Source: Candidatus Sulfotelmatobacter sp. (GTDB taxonomy: Bacteria > Acidobacteriota > Terriglobia > Terriglobales > Acidobacteriaceae). From it: a stretch of DNA of 5,351 bases. The notes below the pieces were generated by a model. The model did no database searches and was not told where the DNA came from. It saw only the letters and a program-made list of their open reading frames with translations. This document shows, in pieces, positions 1 to 5,351 of the stretch. Location of the stretch: the NCBI GenBank assembly GCA_030037575.1, contig JASHRB010000009.1:1-5351 (forward strand), given 5' to 3'. Made by a program: the position numbers and the translations under genes. Position 1 is the stretch's first letter. Each line of letters begins with the position of its first letter.

Positions 1-2218
1 GCGTGAGGTCGCCGTCGGCACCGGGGTAAACGCGAATCTTCGCAATCTTCTGAGTTTGTTTCGTGCTCTCGATCGGTTCGCCCAGAGGAACGATCGACCC
101 GGCGCGAACGAACAGGGGCAAGGTATCGATGGGCGCGTCGACGCGAATCGTCTGTCCGCCGTGAATGCGCTCGTTCGTCCAATAGTTGTACCAGTCCGCA
201 CCCGACGGAAGGTACACAACCCGGCTGGTTGCCCCTTGATCCGTAACCGGTGCCACCAGAAATGCCGGGCCGAACATATATTCGTCGCCAAGTTGCAAAA
301 CTTTGGGATCGTTGGGAAAATCCATGAACAGCGCCCGCATGAAGGGCGCGCCGGTTTCATAAGTCGAGTGGGCAAGCGAATAAATGTAGGGCATCAACTG
401 GTAACGCAGTTGCAGATATTTTTCCAGGATCGCTTCGGCCGCTTTCCCGTACGACCAGACTTCATTGAATTTGCGGCTGCCATGGGTGCGGAAAATGGGA
501 AGAAATGTCGCGTACTCGAACCAGCGCGTGTAAAGTTCAGGATAATCGTCGTAGCCACCCACGTTGTCGCGGGCGTCGGATGGATCGAGCAGAGGCGGAT
601 GCGCGGGATGATGCTCGGCGGGCAAGTATTGCCATCCCCCGATATCGTTGGTCCAGTAAGCGATTCCGGAAGCAGCAACATCGAGCCCGGTGGGAATCTG
701 GCGCTTGAGCGTATCCCAAGTGGGAAAAATATCGGAAGACCACACCACGGTTGCGTTGCGCTGCGCTCCGAGATAAGCGTCGCGCGAAAGAATCAAGGCG
801 CGATGTCTGATGTCCCGGCGAAAGCCCTGGTAAACGGCCGCCGTATGCGTGAGAGGATAGAGATTGAAAAATTGGGTACCCGGACCGGCATGAAAATAGC
901 TTCCGTCCGGCGGAAGGTCAGGCTCAGTTTCATCCGCCCAGATCGCGTCAAAGCCTTGGCTGAGGATGTTGTCGCGCATGGTCGCCCAATACCAGCGGGC
1001 GGCGTCGGGATTGGTGGTATCGATGTCGGAGCCGGCTAAGTCGTAAGGTTGTCCGTCGGTTGGGGTTCCATCGGCCAAGTGCTCGAACCAGCCTTTATTT
1101 TTCAGGAAATCATAATAGCGGGAGTCTTTGGTGAAGCGCGGCCACACGCTGATCATCGATTGCAAGCCCATGGCGTGCAGTTGCCGGTTCATGGCCGCCG
1201 GATCGGGCCACCGATCGGGCGCAAAATCCATCTGGCCCATTTTCGTGTAATAAAACCAATCCACCACAATCATGTCGAGGGGAAGATGGCGGTCGCGATA
1301 GCCCTCGGCCACGGCCAGCACTTCGGCCTGGCTGGAATAGCGCTGTTTCGACTGAATGTAGCCGTAAGCCGCTTTGGGCAGCAGGGGCGTCGCGCCGGTG
1401 AGCAGGCGATCGCCGGAGTAAATTTCGTCCGTAGGGTCGCCGGCAATCAGGAAGAAGGAAACGCGATCGCCGACTTCGGAATCCCATTCCACGCGTTCGT
1501 TGAATCCGGGCTTGATGGTCGTCTTCGAGGCATTGTCCCAGACCATTCCGTATCCGTAATTGCTGACGACAAAGGGCACGCAAATGCTCGGCCCGCCGGT
1601 CGCGAGATAGTTGTGCCAGCACTCGACGGTGTGGCCGCGATGATCGAGAAAGCCTTCTTGATTTTGCCCGAGTCCATAGTAATGCTCGTCGTTGGGCGAG
1701 CGGAAGATCGCGCCCACCTGGTAGAAGGGAGGATCGGAGGGACGCCGGTTGCGCAAAATGCCGGCATCGTCGTCTTTATAGTTGGGCACCGTCATCCACC
1801 AACCGATCATGTCCACGAGGGTTTTGCCGGCGGGGGTGTGGATGGTGATGTGCGCAGGCGGATTTGACCCGTGAAAGTATTTTGCGATGTCGACCTGGGT
1901 GGGCAGTCGTGGCCGAGATTGATTCGCCTGAACCGACACAATCAACCGCGAAGATCGGTAAACGTCGGCCTCATCGCTGGACTGATAGGTCCAATCGGTG
2001 TCTGACGGCTTGGCCAGAAATCCCCAGCCGGGGGCGGCCAGGGCGGCATCTTTGATCACGCTGAGCGTGACCCGAATGATGTTCGGGCGGTAGGGCTCGA
2101 GGGCGATGGTGCTGCCCTGACGATCAAGAATGACTCCGGGTCGCTGTGCCGGGGCGGCTGCGGCAAGCGCCCCGACCAGGACCGTTGCGACCCATATTTG
2201 CTCAAGTTTGGTTCCCAC
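1..2218 (-). CDS. Exported GH31 glycoside hydrolase, probable alpha-xylosidase (3' end cut by window)
   Basis: Likely removes alpha-linked xylose from the non-reducing end of xyloglucan-type oligosaccharides with retention of configuration. The reading frame is open for 739 codons with no stop before the window edge. The start is GTG at 2218: an in-frame TGA lies four codons upstream, and GAGGA sits 6 bases before it. Residues 1-24 form a signal peptide (Lys4, hydrophobic stretch 8-22, APA before Gln25) with no lipobox cysteine, so a soluble periplasmic or secreted protein is expected. Residues about 28-275 are the GH31 N-terminal beta-sandwich, with no room for a PA14 insert. The barrel covers about 280-605: DWFYY at 320, nucleophile Asp429 in IWADETEPD, YLGAQRN at 482-488, acid/base Asp496 in VWSSDI, TNDIGGW at 523-529 and FRTHG at 576-580. 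The proximal C-terminal beta domain follows, and the frame ends in RVYPGADGD, which looks like the start of the DUF5110 domain. About 100 or more residues are probably missing. GH31 also contains alpha-glucosidases and others; the xylose genes next door favour xylosidase. Confidence 0.88.
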   Translation of the reverse strand, partial: MGTKLEQIWVATVLVGALAAAAPAQRPGVILDRQGSTIALEPYRPNIIRVTLSVIKDAALAAPGWGFLAKPSDTDWTYQSSDEADVYRSSRLIVSVQANQSRPRLPTQVDIAKYFHGSNPPAHITIHTPAGKTLVDMIGWWMTVPNYKDDDAGILRNRRPSDPPFYQVGAIFRSPNDEHYYGLGQNQEGFLDHRGHTVECWHNYLATGGPSICVPFVVSNYGYGMVWDNASKTTIKPGFNERVEWDSEVGDRVSFFLIAGDPTDEIYSGDRLLTGATPLLPKAAYGYIQSKQRYSSQAEVLAVAEGYRDRHLPLDMIVVDWFYYTKMGQMDFAPDRWPDPAAMNRQLHAMGLQSMISVWPRFTKDSRYYDFLKNKGWFEHLADGTPTDGQPYDLAGSDIDTTNPDAARWYWATMRDNILSQGFDAIWADETEPDLPPDGSYFHAGPGTQFFNLYPLTHTAAVYQGFRRDIRHRALILSRDAYLGAQRNATVVWSSDIFPTWDTLKRQIPTGLDVAASGIAYWTNDIGGWQYLPAEHHPAHPPLLDPSDARDNVGGYDDYPELYTRWFEYATFLPIFRTHGSRKFNEVWSYGKAAEAILEKYLQLRYQLMPYIYSLAHSTYETGAPFMRALFMDFPNDPKVLQLGDEYMFGPAFLVAPVTDQGATSRVVYLPSGADWYNYWTNERIHGGQTIRVDAPIDTLPLFVRAGSIVPLGEPIESTKQTQKIAKIRVYPGADGDLT

Positions 2219-2224
2219 GGCGTT

Positions 2225-2230
2225 TCCTCA
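2225..2230 (-). promoter_or_regulatory. Ribosome binding site of the GH31 gene
   Basis: Read on the minus strand, TGAGGA is followed by AACGCC and then GTG, so the GAGGA core ends 6 bases before the start. The TGA inside this site is in frame with the gene and rules out any upstream start. Together these fix the GTG at 2218 as the start. Confidence 0.75.
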
Positions 2231-2267
2231 CCCAGGCCACCCGACGGCTGTATGATGGCCAACAGAA

Positions 2268-2275
2268 TTTATAAA
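2268..2275. promoter_or_regulatory. Possible -10 element in the divergent gap (TTTATAAA)
   Basis: TTTATAAA is a perfect 8-bp palindrome in an otherwise GC-rich stretch and could serve as a -10 box on either strand. On the minus strand TATAAA would give a transcript start near 2261 and a leader of about 43 bases for the GH31 gene. No convincing -35 hexamer is visible at 16-18 bases on either side, so this is only a candidate. Confidence 0.25.
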
Positions 2276-2296
2276 CCGGAGGGGCAAGTCACGTGG

Positions 2297-2302
2297 TAAT
2301 AT
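2297..2302 (+). promoter_or_regulatory. Possible -10 element for xylBA (TAATAT)
   Basis: TAATAT lies inside the small inverted repeat GGTA-ATA-TACC (2295-2305). Used as a -10 box it would put the transcript start near 2309, inside the palindrome at 2307-2326, which is the usual layout for repression by an operator covering +1. The hexamer 17 bases upstream (AACCGG) is not a good -35, so the call is weak. Confidence 0.25.
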
Positions 2303-2303
2303 A

Positions 2304-2340
2304 CCCTTTCGTTAACGTACACGAAAAGGGGTTTTTCCCC
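2304..2340 (+). other. Hairpin-plus-T5 element in the xylB leader, possible attenuator
   Basis: CCCTTTCGT (2304-2312) can pair with ACGAAAAGGG (2321-2330) as nine base pairs with one bulged A and an 8-base loop. G and five T follow at 2331-2336, as in a weak intrinsic terminator. GGGG (2328-2331) can alternatively pair with CCCC (2337-2340) across the T run, which would break the first stem. A T run of only five followed by C makes strong termination unlikely. The element overlaps the proposed operator, and only one of the two readings may be real. Confidence 0.25.
2307..2326. promoter_or_regulatory. Candidate LacI-family operator between the GH31 gene and xylB
   Basis: TTTCGTTAACGTACACGAAA is a 20-bp even palindrome centred on the CG at 2316-2317. 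Eight of ten base pairs are symmetric; the two mismatches are at positions 7/14 and 8/13. An even palindrome with a central CpG and TTAACG-type half-sites is the typical shape of LacI-family operators, the family that often controls sugar genes. It lies between two divergent xylose-related units, where one repressor could act on both. Flanking CCC and GGG extend the symmetry if one extra A is allowed. The same bases could instead act in RNA as a hairpin followed by T5 (2332-2336). No regulator gene is present here to support a named factor. Confidence 0.45.
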
Positions 2341-2374
2341 AACAAGTTCCTGCCCCGTCTGCAGGCCGCCGACC

Positions 2375-3907
2375 ATGCATTTTCTCGGGATCGACGTAGG
2401 TACGGGAGGCACGCGCGCTCTGGTCATTGACCAGCGCGGGCGGGTGCTCGCCTCAGCCGCCGAGGATCATCAGCCTTTCGCCTCGCCCCAGATTGGCTGG
2501 GCGGAACAGGATCCGAGGGATTGGTGGCGAGCCTGTGGAATCGCGGTCGGCAAGGCTCTGCGGCAATGCCGCATTGCGGGCGAGCACATTGCCTGCATTG
2601 GATTCTCCGGGCAAATGCACGGAGCGGTTCTGCTCGATGAACCTGGAGAGGTGGTGCGGCCCGCGCTGATCTGGTGCGATCTGCGAAGCGAGAAGCAAGC
2701 CGAGGAGTTGACCGCAAAAATGGGCGCGGAGCGTTTGCGCCGGCTCGCCTCCAACCTGGCGTTGCCCAATTTCACGCTGACCAAATGCCTTTGGGTGCGG
2801 GAGAACGAACCGGAGAACTGGAGCCGCGTTCGCTCGCTCCTGCTGCCCAAGGATTATGTGCGTTTTCGATTGACCGGCGAACGCGCCACCGACCTAGCCG
2901 ACGCTTCGGGGACGCTTTTGCTGGCCGTGGCTCACCGCCGCTGGTCCGAGGAAATGCTGGATTTCGTACAAATGGATCGCGCTCTGCTGCCGACCTTGTA
3001 TGAGTCCCCTCAGATTTGCGGGAGGGTCTCCGCCCAGGGTGCGGCTGCCACCGGCCTGGCTGCGGGCACGTTGGTGGTGGCGGGCGCAGGCGATCAAGCA
3101 GCCGGCGCAATCGGCATGGGAGTGGTGTCGCCGGGGGCGGTGAGTGCGACCATCGGAACTTCCGGGGTGGTGCTGGCTGCGACTTGTCTTCCCGCGCTCG
3201 ATCCCGAAGGGCGCGTGCATACTTTCTGCCACGGCTTGCCCGATCGCTGGCTGGTGATGGGGGTCACGCAGGCGGCCGGGCTTTCGCTGCGCTGGTTCCG
3301 CGATCAGTTGGGCGGGGTCGATGGCCACAAAGATTCCTACGAAGAACTTACAGCGCAGGCGGCGAACGTTCCGGCCGGTTCTGATGGTTTGCTCTGGGCG
3401 CCATATCTGATGGGCGAACGAACTCCTTACCTCGACGCGAATGCGCGCGCGATGCTGGTCGGTCTCACCGCCTCGCACACCCGCGGACACATCATCCGCG
3501 CCATCTTGGAAGGCGTGGCCTTCAGCCTGCGCGACACCCTCCTCATTTTTGCTCAGATGGAAGTTCCGGTAAAAACCATCCGCCTGGGCGGAGGCGGAGC
3601 CCGCTCGCCGCTGTGGCGTCAAATTCAGGCCGATGTATACGGCCAATCCGTCGAGACCGTCGCCGTGGAAGAAAGTGCGGCCTTGGGCGCGGCGATTCTG
3701 GCCGGAGTGGGCGCGAAGGCTTGGCCGACCGTGGATGAGGCGGCTGAAGCGGTAGTTCGCGCGGCCGGCAAAACCGTTCCCCAGGAACCTAATTTGTCCC
3801 TGATGAACCGCGCTTATGAGTCTTACCGGCGAATTTATCCGAATATGAAAGCGATTCTGAATGCAGAGCCGTGCGCTCGAAAACCCCTGCGGAGAGTCGA
3901 CCGATGA
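2375..3907 (+). CDS. xylB: Xylulokinase (FGGY family)
   Basis: Cytoplasmic kinase that phosphorylates D-xylulose with ATP to D-xylulose 5-phosphate, the last step before the pentose phosphate pathway. At 510 residues it is slightly longer than the usual 480-500. The N-terminal phosphate motif GIDVGTGGT is at residues 5-13. GFSGQMHG at 76-83 matches the xylulokinase sugar-binding motif, with Met81-His82 as in E. coli Xyl[13 protein letters not shown] is at 157-168. The catalytic base is Asp240 in AGAGDQAAG, the second phosphate motif is IGTSG at 260-264, and the adenosine-site motif [10 protein letters not shown] is at 405-414. The QMHG motif argues against glycerol kinase or ribulokinase. ATG 2375 is the only possible start: the frame upstream has no ATG, GTG or TTG before a stop at 2297. 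The ribosome site is poor (only AGG at 2363-2365), unlike the other three genes. Its TGA overlaps the xylA ATG. The short tail after about residue 490 is basic and probably variable. Confidence 0.96.
   Translation: MHFLGIDVGTGGTRALVIDQRGRVLASAAEDHQPFASPQIGWAEQDPRDWWRACGIAVGKALRQCRIAGEHIACIGFSGQMHGAVLLDEPGEVVRPALIWCDLRSEKQAEELTAKMGAERLRRLASNLALPNFTLTKCLWVRENEPENWSRVRSLLLPKDYVRFRLTGERATDLADASGTLLLAVAHRRWSEEMLDFVQMDRALLPTLYESPQICGRVSAQGAAATGLAAGTLVVAGAGDQAAGAIGMGVVSPGAVSATIGTSGVVLAATCLPALDPEGRVHTFCHGLPDRWLVMGVTQAAGLSLRWFRDQLGGVDGHKDSYEELTAQAANVPAGSDGLLWAPYLMGERTPYLDANARAMLVGLTASHTRGHIIRAILEGVAFSLRDTLLIFAQMEVPVKTIRLGGGGARSPLWRQIQADVYGQSVETVAVEESAALGAAILAGVGAKAWPTVDEAAEAVVRAAGKTVPQEPNLSLMNRAYESYRRIYPNMKAILNAEPCARKPLRRVDR
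3891..3896 (+). promoter_or_regulatory. Ribosome binding site of xylA
   Basis: GGAGAG lies inside the last codons of xylB, 7 bases before the ATG at 3904. This spacing, and the ATGA overlap with the xylB stop, select 3904 over the in-frame GTG at 3871, which has no comparable site and would add 11 residues that the family lacks. Confidence 0.8.
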
Positions 3908-5073
3908 CCAGTCCCAACCCCTACCAGCCGCAACCAGAAGACAAATTCTCCTTCGGACTTTGGACCGTCGGCCATCGCGGACGCGATCCCTTCGGTGATT
4001 TCGTGCGGCCGGGGCTGCCGCCAAACGATCTGGTCTCGTTGCTCGCCGAGGCGGGCGCCTGGGGAGTGAATTTGCACGATAACGATCTGGTGCCCATCGA
4101 CGCCACCCCGGTGGAACGTGATTCGATGGTTTGCTCCTTCAAGAAGGCCTGCGAGGCCAACGGCATCGTCGTCCCCATGGCTACCGTGTCTCTGTTCTTT
4201 CATCCGGTGTTTCGCGACGGCGCGTTTACGGCGAATGATCCTGAGGTTCGCGCCTACGCGCTTCAGAAAACCATGCGCGCGATGGATATCGGCGCCCAGC
4301 TCGGGGCCAGGATTTTTGTTTTGTGGGGCGGACGCGAAGGCGTCGAAACCGACGCTTGCCGCTCCGCCGGGGAAGCGGTCAAACGATTGCGTGAAGCGGT
4401 GAACTATCTCTGCCAATACAACCTCGATCGCGGCTATGGCATGAAGTTCGCTCTGGAGGCCAAGCCCAACGAGCCGCGTGCCGATATCTACATGCCCACC
4501 ACTGGAAGCTATCTGGGCTTTATTCCGACTCTCGATCATCCGGAAATGGTCGGCGTGAATCCGGAAATGGCGCACGAGCACATGGCTGGACTCAATTTCA
4601 TGCACGCGGTCGCGCAGGCCTGGGAAGCGGGCAAGCTTTTCCATATCGACCTCAACGATCAAATGCCGGGGCGATATGACCAGGATTTGCGCTTCGGCTC
4701 GGTCAACCTTAAAGCCACATTCTGGTTGGTGAAGTTTTTGGAAGATGTTCATTATGACGGCCCGCGGCACTTTGACGCCCATGCTTATCGCACCGAAGAT
4801 TATGAGGGCGTGAAGGATTTTGCCCGAGGCTGCATGAGGACGTATTTGATCCTGAAAGAAAAAGCCTGTCGCTGGAATCATGACGGCGAGATTCAAGCCA
4901 TGCTTGCCGAAATTTCCGGTAACGGCCGCGCTCCCACCATTGGAACGTATTCGCGCGACGGGGCAGCGCGGCTATTGCGTCGCCTTTTCGACAAAGACCG
5001 GATTCTAGAGAAGCGCTTGCCTTACGAGCGACTCGATCAGCTGACGGTGGATTTGCTGCTGGGGGTGCGCTAG
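3904..5073 (+). CDS. xylA: Xylose isomerase, short class I type
   Basis: Cytoplasmic TIM-barrel enzyme that interconverts D-xylose and D-xylulose using two divalent metal ions. From ATG 3904 it has 389 residues, the length of the class I enzymes of Streptomyces and Thermus (about 387-388), not the roughly 440 of class II. Every active-site residue aligns with the Streptomyces numbering at a constant offset of +4: Trp20, His58 and Asp61 (NLHDND), Phe98, Trp141, Glu185 and Lys187 (LEAKPNEPR), Glu221 and His224 ([14 protein letters not shown]), Asp249, Asp259 and Asp261 (RYDQDLRFG), and Asp291 ([11 protein letters not shown]). The constant offset means no insertion or deletion up to that point. 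HFDAHAxRTED and [10 protein letters not shown] resemble the Thermus enzyme as I remember it. It is translated with xylB through a 4-base ATGA overlap. No odd residue or break was seen, so it should be active. Confidence 0.98.
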   Translation: MTSPNPYQPQPEDKFSFGLWTVGHRGRDPFGDFVRPGLPPNDLVSLLAEAGAWGVNLHDNDLVPIDATPVERDSMVCSFKKACEANGIVVPMATVSLFFHPVFRDGAFTANDPEVRAYALQKTMRAMDIGAQLGARIFVLWGGREGVETDACRSAGEAVKRLREAVNYLCQYNLDRGYGMKFALEAKPNEPRADIYMPTTGSYLGFIPTLDHPEMVGVNPEMAHEHMAGLNFMHAVAQAWEAGKLFHIDLNDQMPGRYDQDLRFGSVNLKATFWLVKFLEDVHYDGPRHFDAHAYRTEDYEGVKDFARGCMRTYLILKEKACRWNHDGEIQAMLAEISGNGRAPTIGTYSRDGAARLLRRLFDKDRILEKRLPYERLDQLTVDLLLGVR

Positions 5074-5173
5074 GCCGCCAGTCGTTCATTCCCGAAAGCG
5101 CGGCTGTCTGCGCACCAAGGGTTTCGCCCTGCATCACCGATCTGTTCCTGGAAGACATGAGGAATAGCCAACA
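5074..5173 (+). other. xylA to transporter gap, no gene and no clear terminator
   Basis: This 100-base gap contains only small inverted repeats, GCGC-8-GCGC near 5099-5114 and AGGG-TTTCG-CCCT at 5118-5130. Neither is followed by a T run, so neither looks like an intrinsic terminator. No good -10/-35 pair is visible. Read-through from xylBA into the transporter gene is therefore the simplest reading. Confidence 0.5.
5159..5163 (+). promoter_or_regulatory. Ribosome binding site of the SSS transporter gene
   Basis: GAGGA ends 10 bases before ATG 5174 and 13 bases before the adjacent in-frame ATG 5177. An in-frame TAG at 5165-5167 excludes any earlier start. Confidence 0.6.
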
Positions 5174-5351
5174 ATGATGCTGCCACCGGCGATGGCCGTT
5201 CCCAGCCATCTGGTACGTCTGTCAGCGGTGGATGTGGTCATTGTGATTTTTTATTTTGCTCTGGTGTTGTCGATCGGCTGGTATCTGAGAGGCCGGGCGC
5301 ACACGGGGGAGGATTTCTTCCTGGCGGGGCGGGAGATGAGCGCCTGGGTGG
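5174..5351 (+). CDS. Sodium:solute symporter (SSS/SLC5) family transporter, N-terminus only
   Basis: Inner-membrane Na+/solute symporter; sugar, probably xylose or a xylose-containing oligosaccharide, is inferred from the neighbours. Only 59 codons are inside the window. Residues 19-38 (VDVVIVIFYFALVLSIGWYL) form a first membrane helix. They are followed by basic residues and DFFLAGREMSAWV at 47-59, the well-conserved stretch of the SSS family between the first helix and the next membrane segment. The start is ATG 5174 or the tandem ATG 5177, because TAG at 5165 closes the frame upstream. A third in-frame ATG at 5192 lacks a ribosome site. It lies in the same direction as xylBA with no terminator between, so it is likely co-expressed. 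SSS members also carry amino acids, vitamins and ions, so the substrate cannot be fixed from this fragment. Confidence 0.85.
   Translation, partial: MMLPPAMAVPSHLVRLSAVDVVIVIFYFALVLSIGWYLRGRAHTGEDFFLAGREMSAWV

Noticed and set aside
56..1867. Two long plus-strand open frames (56-1039 and 1049-1867) opposite the GH31 gene
   Set aside because: They are in exact codon register with the GH31 gene, so their stops occur only where GH31 uses TTA, CTA or TCA codons, which are rare here (the first ends at Leu394 TTA, the second at Ser118 TCA). Their translations show no recognisable domain, while the minus strand encodes a full GH31 protein.
2056..2262. Minus-strand ATG frame starting at 2262, as a start for the GH31 gene or a separate small gene
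   Set aside because: It is out of frame with GH31 (44 bases from the GTG) and stops at 2056. Its sequence has no signal peptide or domain, and the GTG at 2218 has the ribosome site and signal peptide.
2290..2295. CACGTG palindrome in the divergent gap as an operator
   Set aside because: Six symmetric bases without extended flanking symmetry are too common to support a site.
3871..3903. Upstream in-frame GTG as the xylA start
   Set aside because: It adds 11 residues not expected in class I enzymes and has no ribosome site; ATG 3904 has GGAGAG at 7 bases and the ATGA overlap.
2894..4024. Minus-strand 376-residue open frame opposite xylB
   Set aside because: It is in codon register with xylB and explained by scarcity of TTA, CTA and TCA codons. 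It has no recognisable family and runs across the xylB-xylA junction.
3835..4896. Minus-strand 353-residue open frame opposite xylA
   Set aside because: It is a codon-register shadow of xylA, where every active-site residue is present on the plus strand.
5118..5130. AGGG-TTTCG-CCCT hairpin after xylA as a terminator
   Set aside because: The stem is only four pairs and no T run follows.

Overview
The window is a compact xylose-release and xylose-catabolism locus. It is GC-rich (roughly 60% by eye) and densely coding. It holds two divergent transcription units separated by a 156-base regulatory gap (2219-2374). No RNA gene, insertion sequence, CRISPR array or attachment site was seen, and no stretch over 300 bases lacks a gene.

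Left unit (minus strand, 2218 down to 1, cut by the window edge): one gene for an exported glycoside hydrolase of family GH31, best read as an alpha-xylosidase. It has 739 uninterrupted codons, a signal peptide, both catalytic aspartates, and stops inside its C-terminal beta domain. Right unit (plus strand): xylB (xylulokinase, 2375-3907), then xylA (xylose isomerase, 3904-5073) joined to it by an ATGA overlap, then after 100 bases the first 59 codons of a sodium:solute symporter (SSS) family transporter, cut by the right edge.

The genes make one coherent pathway. The exported GH31 enzyme would release free xylose from alpha-xylosides (probably xyloglucan oligosaccharides) outside the cytoplasm. 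The SSS symporter is a candidate for bringing the sugar in with Na+. XylA converts D-xylose to D-xylulose, and XylB phosphorylates it to D-xylulose 5-phosphate for the pentose phosphate pathway. The link to xyloglucan and the transporter substrate are inferred from context.

The divergent gap contains the most interesting non-coding signals. They are a 20-bp imperfect palindrome with a central CG that resembles a LacI-family operator, a T-run directly after it that makes the same bases look like an attenuator hairpin, and a well-placed GGAGG/GTG pair that would open a 45-codon ORF running through the palindrome into xylB. No regulator gene is in the window.

The exported enzyme with an Ala-rich signal peptide, the SSS transporter and the GC content fit a Gram-negative soil or plant-matter degrader. 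Acidobacteriota is my first guess, but this is inference from gene style and not a phylogenetic result. XylA is of the short class I type shared with Thermus and actinobacteria.
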